A DNA stretch of 64,000 nt from Pectinophora gossypiella. Lineage: Eukaryota; Arthropoda; Insecta; Lepidoptera; Gelechiidae. Below the pieces are notes generated by a model, which did not search any database, was not told where the DNA came from, and worked only from the letters and a program-made list of their open reading frames with translations. Positions within the stretch are counted from its first letter, which is position 1, and each line of letters begins with the position of its first letter. Both the position numbers and the translations under genes were made by a program. The DNA lies in the NCBI RefSeq assembly GCF_024362695.1, contig NC_065407.1, positions 9,114,001 through 9,178,000 on the forward strand, written 5' to 3'. Below are positions 11,885 to 25,400 of this stretch, one piece after another.

Positions 11885-12260
11885 GAGTGTTGGGTATGAC
11901 GGAAAAAGCACGAAAGTAGGATTAATACCGTAGAAATGAGGTCAGTGCGTAGCTTCTGCGGTGTTGAGTGACAGAATAAGAAACAGTATGATAAGATAGA
12001 GATGTGGTGTAAAAGATGATTTAGTGGCTACGATTGAGAAGGGAATGGTAAGGTGGTTTGGACACGTGGAGTGGATGAAGGATAATAGGATTATCTATAA
12101 GGCAAAAGTTGTTGGGAAGGCTGTCTGAGGGAGAATTAGAAGGACGTTCATTGACCAAATTGGGGAAGTCCTTAAATATGTTTATTGCAATCTATTCTGA
12201 ACCGGTAAAACGCTATGAAACGATTGATGAGTGTGGAAGAAAAAAGTATGTAAGAATGGA
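11885..12260 (+). pseudogene. LINE pol C-terminus, decayed
   Basis: Broken frames read DDLVATIEKGMVRWFGHVE then MKDNRIIYKAKV, and later RRTFIDQIGEVLK. This order (WFGHVERM, KAKV, GRPRRTF-DQI) is the C-terminal signature of a common insect LINE group. Internal stops and frame changes make it a pseudogene. Related tails lie at 31285-31375 and 37920-38085. Confidence 0.7.
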
Positions 12261-12269
12261 ATTCCATAT

Positions 12270-13140
12270 TCTTTATTTACCGCGAAATAAGCAAGAGTTT
12301 ACGTATGTATGTGATTACATACATACTACTTGTATTAGATTTAATAGATGAATATTTTAAAGCGCAACAGTTGACCATGCAGCAAAACGACATTATTCGG
12401 GCAAAGCGTTGTAATAGAACGCAGGGAAGATGGTCAAAGCATTAATTTAGTTTCCAGTGCACTTGAAAAGCGGTCCAAATATCTCGGCGGACTGTGAAAA
12501 TAATATTTTCCTTTGTCGACGATTTCGGTAGTAACATGCATCGCCGGCGGCAAAGTAAATGTTTCCAGCTCGAGACCTAGAATGCACACCACGAATGCTA
12601 AAATTTATGCCATTGCGAGTGTTGGATTTACGGTCAGCTCTTCGTGCGTGGGGATTTTGTAAAACGTCGTACGTCTTCCTTATTTATGTTTGTATCGGCC
12701 GAACGTATCCTATATAGTTTGAATCCGTTTATCGGATTTCGTACATGTATCGGCTGAAACCCACATCCATGGACCTGATGTATAATCGAGGACGACACCC
12801 TTACAAAAATAGGGAAATATTGCGGGGAGGATAATAAAATATCTTTCTTTTACGATTGTGTGCAAAATAAAACTGTCACGTTAAGATTTAGAGAGCACTT
12901 GGCCAAAATTATTCAAATACTATGCACATCTGACCTCGAAACATAATAATATATTCTTTGACAAAACAGCCATTTAATTAGTAAGTAAATACAGTAATTT
13001 CGTCTGTTTATTGGGTATTTAGAAGATCATTGAGTCATTGTTTGACTAGCTACCATAAACTAAAACAAAAGCAAGTACTACACGATGACACTATGCAAGC
13101 TCAACAATATACAGGTGTGGCAATTCATAGGTACAACCAA
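12270..13140. other. Upstream flank of the tetraspanin gene, no gene recognised
   Basis: AT-rich DNA without clear repeats or ORFs. It is the immediate 5' flank of the tetraspanin first exon and may hold regulatory sequence beyond the GATA cluster listed separately. Confidence 0.4.
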
Positions 13141-13144
13141 CATT

Positions 13145-13211
13145 TTATCTTTTCGTACGTTTTATCATGGCAAACAGCGATAACCTAGCTATGCGTTATC
13201 TGTGCCGATAA
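13145..13211. promoter_or_regulatory. Cluster of GATA-type motifs upstream of the tetraspanin start
   Basis: Five GATAA cores in 67 bp: TTATCT at 13145, TTATCA at 13162, CGATAA at 13178, TTATCT at 13196 and CGATAA at 13206. Three fit the WGATAR consensus. The cluster ends 86 bp before the ATG. GATA factors drive midgut genes in insects and Tsp2A is a gut-junction protein, so a gut promoter or enhancer is plausible but inferred. Confidence 0.5.
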
Positions 13212-13297
13212 CCAGCCAGTTACAATTTGATCCAGACCGTGAATGGACTGCCGAAAAAATAAAAAATATAAAATATTGTGAAGTGTGAACAAGTGCA

Positions 13298-13405
13298 ATG
13301 GCTGGAGCAGGCAGAGGGGAGGGGCAAGGTCCCGCAGTCGGCAAACTGGAGTCGCAGATCTATTGTATCAAGTACACTTTATTCTGTTTCAACGTTGTGC
13401 TCTGG
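13298..13405 (+). CDS. Tsp2A: Tsp2A exon 1 (residues 1-36)
   Basis: Encodes a Gly-rich cytosolic N-terminus and the first half of TM1, ending in FNVVLW. The donor is GTGAGT at 13406. Joining it in frame to the exon at 29028 restores a continuous hydrophobic helix. The exon was found by its fit to the tetraspanin N-terminus; the reading frame annotated by length alone here is a different one. Confidence 0.85.
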
Positions 13406-16400
13406 GTGAGTACCTTGAGTTGAAACCGCCGGACCTTTCATTTACTCCAGTTTGTTTCAATTCCCCTGTGTTTTCATTGCAGTGTCCTCTTCTCAAAGAA
13501 AGTTAAAAGGTTCGAGCTTGTCGATGTGAAACGTTATTGTTAGACACGACCGCCATTTTGTGCTGCTAAATTAATTGTTGTTCGAATTCGGTTTAGTTTC
13601 AGTGCTCGTTAAATGATTGTGCAAAATTCTGTTTGGATAGTTTATGAATTATTTTGAAAATAGGTGTCGAATGGACTTTAAATTTTCCCTATTTGTCCGG
13701 CCAAGTAGTTAATGCCATCTGCGGCAAATCTACAATAAGTCACGTCAAAAAAAAGACTTTAAATTAAAACTCTAGCAAACTGTATTAGAACAATGGAAAA
13801 CAATATATTTGCTTTAAGTAACAAAATAGTGACTCATACCATTGCGACTTTGTGAATCATCATATTTTTCGTCTTGAAAATCAACAGAAACTGTCTATGG
13901 GCGACTCCCTGCCTTTTTATTCTTTTGATTTGGACTTTTAATTGGTTAGTGTGCTTCAAACAAATGCTACAATTATCATTAGGTTATACTGTGGTCAAAT
14001 GCGAACCTACCTCTATATTCTATAAAAAAAGTAGAATAAAAATGTGTTATATTACGATTAATTTACAATCTGTATAAAATGCATGTTGCGTATCAAAATA
14101 ACCTGAAACGAAGGGCTCACATAAAGAACGTTATCAGTTTGATAAGGTTGTCCTGTTTTCCGAGTATACCTACGGCGTCATTGGTGAATCATTTATGAAA
14201 ATAAATGATAGGAATTTGTTCATTCATCAGCTAGAAGGCGGTGTACTTCCGGTAATAATTGCTACTTGTTGATGATACTGACTAATACTGAAGATGACGC
14301 TTTCTTATTTGAATTTATTTGATTGGTGGATACACAATTTCGGGAATTTGTCGACTAATGTCAGATTCTAGAAATGTTAGACGAGTCTAGAAACGCCAGA
14401 TTACTGAAATGTCCGATTCTATAATTTGCGACAATAAGCTTCAAGTATTTTATATATTTCTACATACCTTGATATAAGTCGACTGTTATACACGGATCTG
14501 CCAGTACATTTAACACCTATAGTGCTGCTTATTTCAAATGTGTTTTTTTTTCATAAATATCATTTTGAAGAGATTTTCTACAACAAAACCTCGATATTAT
14601 TAATTTTTTTTAATCAAGGTAAGTATCAAGTACACTTTGACGCCACTATTTTGACGCCACTATCTTTTACCTGCGGGCTTAGCACCGTAAGCGCGCGACT
14701 CTTTCTCGCCTCGACATACGTCACCCGTCACTCTCTTACAGTACTGCACAGAAAGAGACAGACGATCTCTGTCGCGGCGAGAAAGGGTCGCGTGCTTACG
14801 GTGCTAGGCCCGCTGGATTGACACTAGTGTTCGAATTAGTGTTCGAATATGATTATAATAAAGGCGATTAAAATAAATTTAACGGGTTTCCTTTATAAGG
14901 CGACGAATTACAAAATACAGTCCCGATTATATATTATAGATTTTTTTTATCTTCTTCTATCGTGTGGGTTGTGAGGTGGATTACCAACCCCATCAACCCT
15001 GGTGTCAGGGTTACTATTGAGCCGCCAAAGGCCCCTGACATGGCTCATGTAACCACTACTAACTTACATCAGTAAGTAGTAACCGGGGCTAACGGCTTAA
15101 CGTGCCTTTCGAAGCACGCATCATCTTTCTTTCGCACAGTCAGGTGACCAGTAATGTGATAGTCGTGATGTGTCCCCACCGGGATTTGAACCCGGGATCT
15201 CCGGATCGTGAGCTCAACGCTCATACCACTGGACCGCGGAGGCCGTTATAGATTTTTATGAACGTGCATAAGTAACTTTAAGGCGAGACAAGTGCATTAA
15301 GTAAAGTCATTACGTAAGTAGGTACTGTGTGTAATCTTAAAGCTTGTACCAGCTGGCTGTTTGCACTTGGATTCTAGATTATACAATGTGGTGGTTAACT
15401 ATACATATTATATATGCTGAAGCAAAGCAAGTTGTCGGCAGCACCGAACAGGCATTAGCGGCAGGCGGCGCCACAGTAAATCCTCAGTTGATCCCTTCGA
15501 TCAAGTAGCATCTAGATACGACAATATCCTACCCATTCTGGGTAAGATTCGCGGTGCAACTCTTAAGTGGCGTGTTCATCATCATCATCATCATCAGCCG
15601 TACGACGCCCACTGCTGGGCATAGGCCTCCCCCAAGGATCTCCACGACGATCGGTCCCGCGCTACCCGCATCCAACGGCTTCCCGCGACCTTTACCAGAT
15701 CGTCGGTCCACCTTGTAGCGGGCCTACCCACTGAGCGTCGTCCGACACGTGGTCGCCATTCCAGAACCCTTCCGCCCCAGCGGCCATCGGTTCTCCTCGC
15801 TATGTGTCCTGCCCACTGCCACTTCAGCTTTGCAATTCTCCGAGCTATGTTCGTAAAATAAATGCATAGGCGTGTTCATAAAACAGCCTAATTACTAATC
15901 ACTGCGCAACCCGTCATGCGTTGCAAGGTGCATTATATACCTTGCAGACTTATTGTTCTCTCATTCAAGTTCTTCAGGTGGCCTAATAAAGAAGAATTGA
16001 GGCAATTGCAAAAAGTACTTATGTTGGTAATTAACTCATAAAGAATGTTGGTTCTTATTTTTAGTGAACGATAATAACATCTCAGAACTACGGATTGCAA
16101 AATAAATAATATATTTAAACTTGGTAGCGGGTATATAATCAATCATTTAAACAAGCGAAACGCGCAATTGTTTTTTCTGTGCACGCTACTAAATACAACT
16201 ATTTCAACATAGGATACCCACGAAAGTTTACTGAATTCTGAATGATTTCTAAGATAAAAGCTCTAGAAAACTTACTCTGTACTGCACAGCGCCGAGAGAT
16301 GAAGTGTCGAGTCTATTTTGTATGAAAATCGTAGTGACCACTGGTTTGACGTCTGTTGACATCATCAAAATTGGGCCAAACCTCAGAGGCAAAACTACGG

Positions 16401-19400
16401 AATTTCGACTAGCTTTTTAACGTACGTATGTTTGCTTTTAAAAAAGAAATCAAATGAGATTTATTGCAATTGTACGGTACAAAAAAAGATGTCAATAGTT
16501 ACATTATAAAAATAAAAAATACAGTTCTTAGGTACAATTTAACCCAATCGGGCGTGCAACATTACATAGACATGTACTTAAATATTACAATATTATCTAA
16601 AATTAAATTCATAGTCGATTTTGACATTTGTATGGCATTAGTATTGTTATGGTAAAAATGTCAACGCTTTATTTTGTGGGTAATGCTATAATTAGGATAT
16701 AGATTGTCAACATAAAGGATTTCTATATCTTTTCAGGCTTTCTATAACCTGTATTTTTTTCTAGATGATCATATACCTGTTACCTAAATTCTTCTTCTTA
16801 TCGTGTGGGTTGTGAGGTAGAATACCAGCCTCATCAACCTTGGTGTCAGGGTTATGATTGAGCCGCTAAATGCTCCTGATATGGCTCATGTAACTATTAC
16901 TCACTTACATCAATAAATAGTAACCGGGACGAACAGCTTAACGTGCCTTCCGAAGCACGGATCACCTTACTTTCGGACAATCAAGTGATCAGCCTGTAAT
17001 GTCCTAACCAAACTAGGGATCACAAAGTGATTTTTGTGGTATGTCCTCATCGGAATTCGAACCCGAGGTCTCCGGATTGTGAGTCCAACGCTCAACCACT
17101 GGACCACAGATGCCTTTACCTGTATTGAATCCGTATGACTACAAGCGCACGAGATTGCGTTTTACCCACGTAAAGCGATTCCTCTTCAAATAGTTGCGTA
17201 ACTTGCTAACGGCGTCTAGTGGGTGCGTGATCGAAGGCTAACCGACAAGCCGGACGATACAGCGGTTATTAGCTAACTTCATTACTTGAATTATACGAAT
17301 TGCTTCTCTGAATCCCGCGCAGCCGTACGAACACTTTGCTATGTGGAAATTTGAGGATAATTTACTTAGTTCGCATTAGGGTTGGGAGTAATTGCTTTTG
17401 TCTGGCATGACGGCAAGTTTTAAATCAGTTTATTTCTTAGCTGGATCTTAATTTTGTTTTTGACAATTATAAACTCTACTGTTCTAGGAAGAAGTAAAGT
17501 ACTTAGGAATAATTAAACTACTTATAAGTACTTTACTTGACAGTGTGTTATTTATTTTAAGTTGTAATTTGCTTATTTTTGTACCGACTGTGGGGAAGTA
17601 AAAAGAAGGGTTATATATATGAAAATAGAACTATTGACTTTACCTGTAATAGTAGTATACAAAATCGGGTAAATGGAAATTGAATTTCAGAATTCATTAC
17701 GTACTCATATTTCACTATTAGGTATTTAGCGACCAAAGAACGAGTCTGAAATGGGGGAAAAGGCTTATTAAATACAAAATGTAGTCCATCACAAACCGTC
17801 TTCCACGTTCCCCGGCTGGTTCCCCAAACATAGTCACACTCAAATTCAACATTATGCAAACTGAGAACAAACACTCCGTTAATCGTCAGACTGCACAAAT
17901 TGGAGTGCGGAGTCGACGCCAAAAACACAATATTTGAACGTGTCGAGTGTCGTTCAAACCTCGTTCCAACCTTCTGAACGAAACCTGAACGCTCGTTAAG
18001 GTACGCGGATGAGAAATAATTGCTAAAGTTATCGCTGAACTCGGTTTCGATAATTGACTTTTGGATTTGCGCCAAGACAAATGGTTTGGGTTCCGTTGAC
18101 GGATTGAGGGAAACTTGTATGACTGGTGTGATTTTAGCATTGTTTTAGGACCTTGAGTGAGCACCGAGCACTCCATCACGGATTATTCTGTGACTATTGG
18201 AATTTGGAACTATTCTGTGAGCTAGCCAGAGCTAACTTTTATGAATAAGTCTAAGATAATCACTGCCCTTTCTCATTGACAAATTCAATTAATAATTTAA
18301 TTTTACTTATTTTTAAATTTCAAAATTGGAAGTCTACTTAGATTATTTACTTGTTGTTCTATTTTTTATTACCTTATCATTTCAAACTGGTTCTTCAAGG
18401 CTAGAGTGAATAGGCATTTCATTTGTAGAAATTGGTATTGTGGTGATATGCAAAAATTTGACATTATTGCCACCATATTATTTTACCATATCACCACCAT
18501 ATCATTTACCACCATAGCTCTAGTACCTATCTCCCACATTTTGGCCTAAAATTTAATATTCTCTTTTTACAAATTCTATTAAAAAAGTTTCTTTTTTTCT
18601 CTCAGTATTATTAAACAAACAGAAGTTGCATTCCTTTTTTTAAATAGTTAAAAGTTACTCCCAAGGCGAACATTTTTCAACAAAGTGAATTGAGTGAAGA
18701 TCAACTAATTAAAACTTAAACAAGAAGTGGGTTATAATCAGTTTAAGAGTTGTTAGCTTGTACTACGTTAGGTGAATTAAGATGTATGAAATATTAATAA
18801 TGTATGGCGACCGAGCTCTGCTTAAGGGGAATACTGAAACTTCTTGAAATAATACTGACGGGATTAAGACGGATGAGACGCGCAATTGTAGATTTGCCTC
18901 ATAATGACGTTAACTTCTTGGCCGGGCAAATGGGGAGCGCTGAGGGCTCTCATCAGGTAAAAAAATAAAGCAACAGGCCTGAGGGTGCCCAGTTGGGCGT
19001 TGTCTGAGAGGATTATATCTGAAATATTTAATCGACTCTAGTGGGTCGATAGCGATAAGCGCTAAAAGAGGAAAATCGTCGACCACGCCGGCGGGTCGAT
19101 ATCGAGAAAGAAACAGAGCACCCTTGGCCTTGAGTCGCAATACGTGGTTCCGTAGCCGGTCCATCTTATTTGTTTTTGCTCTTAATCTATTATGTCATAC
19201 ATACATACTCGTATTATAACGATGTACTCGGCCATAAAACGAAATTCGTAGTTTTATTTTATTTATTAGTATTTATTATTAATGTAAACATTTCCGTATT
19301 TAAGTAGGTAGGTACCCCTATAAAAGGACTCACACAATAGCTACAAAGTGTCTATTACTTGTTTCTAACAATTGATTATTCATTAAGGACCTATTATTTT

Positions 19401-22400
19401 TAACTTATTATTAAGTATTAGCCTTCGGACTTAAAAGCTTTTCTAATAATTTTGAGTAACTAGAAATTTTAAGTAAAATAGAAATCTAATTTTAATATGT
19501 CCATTAATTTGTGTAAGTTACAGAGAATTTATTGTGAAAATAACTCGTAACTTAGCTTTGAATAGCCGCTTTTACTTCAGCACTAATTTTACTTAACTGA
19601 CTTTTATTAGCTTCATAACCCTTCCAGCTTCCTGCATCAAGATGGGCGGTTTGCGCTCAGTAACACCACTATTATTACTACAACTACGATCACTTCACTA
19701 ACTATAACGGCCTCCGTAGTCCAGTGGTTGAGCGTTGTGTCCACGATGCGGAGGCTCCGGGTTCGAATCCCGGTGGGGACATATCACAAAAATCACTTTG
19801 TGATCCCTAGTTTGGTCAGGACATTACAGGCTGATTACCTGATGGTCCTAAAGTAAGATGATCCGTGCTTCGGAAGGCACGTTATGCCGTTGGTCCCGGT
19901 TACTACTTACCGATGTAAGTATGTAGTCGTTACATGAGCCATGTCAGAGGCCTTTGGCGGCATAGTAATAAACTTGACACTAGGGTTAATGAGGTTGGTT
20001 TTCCACCCTCACAACCCACACGATAAGAAGAAGACTAAGTATACATATATACTGTCATTCGTCTATACTCAATAACTTTATCAGACACAGAGTTTAGTTG
20101 ATTTGGCTTGAATAGGGTAGTTTCTAACTAGTCAAATCTGTTACTTTTTACTAAAAGTCAAAACACGAAATTACTATGGAATTTGTACGAAAAAGCAACC
20201 TCTGACGTCATAGAAAAACGTGACAAAATGTCGCACTTACTTTTTTCTTTATTAAAATTCATACATAAGTTAAATAGAAAAAAAGAAAACGTTTTTTGTC
20301 ACCTTTAGATCTGTCTTTATTTAGTAAGTAATCAGAATTATATAATTTATCTTTGATCTAGGAAACTACCCAATTGAGTTGTTTTGGATTTAGAGTTATG
20401 GAGTTGAGTTTTTTGTCGTTGTCAGTCACTGAACTAACATAAGTATACAGGCATATTAGACCATTGTTAGGGCATGATATTACTTATATTGGGTTCCTGC
20501 CAAGTAGTTAATCTCCATTAAGGCAAATCTACATTAAACCAAATTAAAAAAAAAAACTTATATTAAAACACTGCACTGGCACTGACCGTAGACAGGTACC
20601 TAATGACAACTTTTTGACGCACCACTTTTTTGTCAGAATCACATACTTTAAATCTTTTTAACGATAATAAATAAATAAATATAATTCTATATTCTTTTAT
20701 CAGTACGTAGGTACATCGCCTTAAGTCAATACCGAGTTAGGATTCAATCAAACTAGTTCAAAACAATTTAAGTTCGCGTTGACTTCCAACCTACTATCAT
20801 GGTGGTGAAACTTATTATATTTTGTGCTTAAAAATATGTTTCGCTTCACTTGAAAAGCACCGTGTGTGGTAATTTTAAAAATGGGGAATTAGGCCAGAGC
20901 GACTTTGAGGTTTTGTGTCGTAAAAGTCTTCGAAAAGGGGCTACATTACTTTAAAATATAAGATTAATATATGAAATATCACATTATTCGTAAAACCGAA
21001 TGTCAGTAAGGATAGTTGATCGTTTTTTTTCTTTTCATCAATCTAATCACATAAACATGGTAAAGATTAAAATGAAACCCGTTTTTCAATATCTCTCGGT
21101 CTCTCCTTATTCCGGAGATAACGTAGTTACAGTCAATGGTGGGGGAATGCTCCGTCCCGTTCTAGCAAAATGTCATTTTGTATACAGCTGATTGTAGTTT
21201 GTATAGGCACTGGGAACACGTGATGTCACGTGTTTCTATTGCCATTTCTTTCTTACTCCTTGATTTCGGATGGCTGTAAATATATTTTTTTATGAATTGC
21301 TGTTCTGTTTTCAATTTATGCCTATTTTGGAACTATAATGAAAAGCGTTTGATTTTTGATACTTGACAACAACCGTAAAGAGATGTCCAAAAAAGCGCGT
21401 CTCTCTTGATGTTTAAATGGATCATGACATTTAAAGTACTGTAAGGCCAAATTTAACGTAAAAAAGAAAAGAAAAGTGAAAATGTAATATTTTATACGAG
21501 AGTGACTGCTGACAGCGCTAGGGGACTATGGGACCGCCCACGGCTGAATGCAAAACCATTAGGTACCTATTCCATACTTATCACACTTTTATAGAGAAAG
21601 TATTTAAAAAGAGAAACGAAAACGTCCCCGTTTCACGACAAAATGAAATCTTCTTTTATACTGTTAACTTTCTTGGGCGTAAAAAAGTTCTAAAGTTTCC
21701 ATCACTGCACTTTCATCAATTATACGCTTCATGAAACTTTAATTTTCTCTTAGAGCAATATTTTTTAGAATGAAATTGAACGTAAAATGGCAATTAAATC
21801 GCGGAAGTCACTTTTCTTTGCTTATTTACGTGTTGATAGCACACATTCCACATTCACATCAAAGAAACCAGGTCAATGAAACAAGAGCTGTGCTCTCGAA
21901 TTTCAGTTTATTCGCCGACGACGACGTCTCATTCCATTTACGAAATTTATTTTCCGCAATCTTCCCGTAAACGTCGACTAAGTCGCAGGGCGGGCCAGTA
22001 AAGAAGTCACTTCTCCCCATATGATTGGAATTTTTATGAAATTGAAATATCCCTCGTGAGTCACGATCAAAATTTTATTTCCGCCTTAGGTCTGACGTTC
22101 GGAATTCGCTTCTTGCGACGGCAAGCCGTTCGATACCTTAACTCGACACGTCAAAATACAATTGCTGATGGGGGAATTGTATTAGAACTTAAAATACAGA
22201 AGACGAATCTGTTCATTCGGGAGTAGCGAATAGATAAAACCTTACCATATAAGATATTCAAATCCCTTAAGTGCACGTTGCGGTTGAATTGCGAGAAAAA
22301 GTCCCATTTTGAAACGTTGTAAAACTCTTTATTATTCCAGCTTTGCAGGTGTCTCTAAGGAGATACAAGGCGGTGGGTTGACGGAGAGAAAAACCGAGAC

Positions 22401-25400
22401 GCGACGTCCAAAATAATAGTTTCTTTTTGTGACTTGAAAAGACGGGTCTGTTGTTAAACGAAGGAGAAAAATTCGGGTTTCGAGGACGGTTGGTCCGTTA
22501 TGAGACGTTGTTACAAGATATTTAAGGTTAAATTACATAACGATGGATCGCGAATTGATGTAAGTTAGCATAATTTTAAGTAGTGTATACATAGTAGCAA
22601 GATATGCGTGTATGGCGTCGCGACGCTGGCAAACGAGCGCGGTGCGAGTTTTTACGGCGTCATAAATTTTTAACATCGCAAAAAAGTCCGTCTTCTGACT
22701 GTGGGAGAGAAGCAAAACGTAGTAAACATGGGGACACGACTGCGATGCGAATACATATCAACTTTTGATGTTAAAATCAAGATACACAAAGTTGCTTTAC
22801 GAGTGCATTAAAGCGCTATCTACGCTTATGACGGACGTCAATGAGTAAGTAGGTACTTGTGCGTATTTACTTAACCATGTTTAACTGCTCTATCAATACA
22901 GACCAAGTAACATTTTAATTTGCGTAACTTAATTTATTTATACGCACAATATCATCATAAACAAGAATTCATATCGTAACATATACAAGCGACAGCAGAG
23001 GGCAATAACATTATTAGGTATTTAAAATATCACATAAATACTACTTTAAAATTAATACTACTTTTTCAATCATAGTATAGGGTTCATCGTATCTATTTTA
23101 GGACTTCAGAGCAATACTTGTGGGCGTGTTTTGTATTGAATCTGGCCGTCTAAAGTAATCCGATATTGTAGATAACAGCGAAGTCTTTCATGTTTATGGC
23201 AATATAAATATAGCGATACTCAAAATGAAAGTTGTAATAAATGAGTATTGTAACAATAACACCATTCACCACCTGCCCAACTGTCAAACAAAGTGCTAAA
23301 CTTTAATTAATGAGACTTGCGAAATTCATCAAATCCAGTTGGAATCGCGTTTCTGGGGAAATTATTTCATCTTATGTTTTTGTATAATTCGTCCTACAGA
23401 CAAAGGAACAGACAACGGAATGCGTAGGTCTATACTTTACTTGTATCTTTATTATCATTTGGCATTATATAACATATACTTATTAGGTGCCGCGACGTAC
23501 ATTTTAAATACAATACAAATGTTTGGGCATAAAGTCGTATCAGTTTTGTGAAGAGGCTACTACCGAGAAATCTTTCAAAAGGGGGTCATATCTTGCGAAC
23601 ATATTTCTACTCTGCGAGGTATTTAGACTTAGCACCAACACTATGTTCATCATACATCATCTTCATCAGCCTGAAAATCGTCAACTGCTGGACATAGATC
23701 TTCAAAGATCGCCACAATGACCGATCTTCTCCTGCCCGCCTCTAACTATATCTCTCATAATGATGCGTTGAAGTGACGTATGATACATAACATACATAAA
23801 CTTAAAAGATAGCCTTATTCCGAGTTAATATCAAGTGGAATTTTCCATCACAAAAGTATAGAATGACATGGATTTTGCGATGAAAAATTCCACTTGACAT
23901 CAACTCAGAATCATGGCCTGAATCATCCCTCAAAGTTTTCGTTACGATGTCACTAACACCCTGTATATTACACAAAAATTCCTTTGCGTAGATCTGTTGT
24001 AGATTATTATTCATTGTGCTATAAGCTTCTAGGACTCACAAAGACAAGAGAAGTTGACGCTCAATTTTTTCTTCTTCACTTTTTGGTGCATAAATGGTCG
24101 CGACACACACTTTATGGCGGTATTAACGAGTTTAGCTACTGTTTACATGTAGTTGAGTACGGTTATTGATTGCTTTGTTACTCTTTCATGTGTACCAAAT
24201 ATAATAGACCCATATGCTACTAGGTGTATTTATAGGCGACAGCGGCTGGCTCTGGCATTATATTTATCATCGTCTACAAACGCGGTAGTGAGATGTTTTG
24301 TTACAGTTTGTGGCTTTCAGTAAACAAATTATTAGGATGAGAGAATATGCGAGCTATTCGTATTACGTTTTCAACAAATTAGGCGTTCAGGTTTTTTATT
24401 TTTAGGCGATTCTCACAAGATACCACGCCATTGGCAGTGAAGAGGTTTTAAGGTTGACTTGTATCTAATCCCCTTATATTCCCTAAATAGTTTAATATTT
24501 TAAGGTATATATATTGTAGAGGAGCTCGGTGGCCCAGCGGTTAACGCGCTCGGTCTGCGATTGTTGAAGTAAAGCAACTTTCGCAAAGGCCGGTCATAGG
24601 ATGGGTGACCACAAAAAAAAAGTTTTCATCTCGAGCTCCTCCGTGCTTCGGAAGGCACGTTAAGCCGTTGGTCCCGGCTGCATTAGCAGTCGTTAATAAC
24701 CATCAATTCGCACTGGGCCCGCGTGATGGTTTAAGGCCCGATCTCCCTATCCATCCATAGGGAAGGCCCGTGCCCCAGCAGTGGGGAAGTTAACGGGCTG
24801 ATGATGATGATATATATTGTATGGGCCTTAGTTGCCTGTATTCAATAAATAAATAAAAATAATAATGAGCTAATGCCTACCACCGCTACAAACTTGTCGT
24901 GTGAAAATTCCCTTGTTGATTATATTGAATTACTAGGTAATATTACTGATTTATGCTGCCAAAAAAAGTATCCTGAAACCCAATAAACCATTTTCCTTAG
25001 GTTCTCTAGTTAGTCAACTTCGTTCACAGATGGGCTCATTTATCATCGGTGGCGTGACGGGGATCAAGTCGAGCATTAATGCTGTGGTCACGGGACCATG
25101 AGCATTATATGATTTTTTCCATCAAACCGTACAAATTCTGCATGGGGAAAGGAATAGAGGCCTAATCTGTTGAAGAAAATGTGGACAATTTTAGTTCCAC
25201 GTGAAACTGATGCTTAATTCGTGGACACGATTTTGAATTCGATTAGGTTTTCTAGGACATTAATTGAAAATCCCACTGCTGGGTCTGTACCTACAATAGC
25301 TGCTGCAGCAGCGTGGCGGATTATTCCCAGCAGTGGAACACCACTGCGGGTTGGTGCAGTTTCTAGAAAATTATTCAAAAAAATATTCCGTCATCTACCT

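Noticed and set aside
17611..18075. Minus-strand frame of 154 codons in intron 1
   Set aside because: No recognised domain, no codon or composition shift, and overlap with another frame. Expected occasionally by chance in 64 kb.
19725..19785. Apparent tRNA gene
   Set aside because: A and B boxes are those of SINE family B; the sequence does not fold as a complete cloverleaf and is followed by the SINE body.
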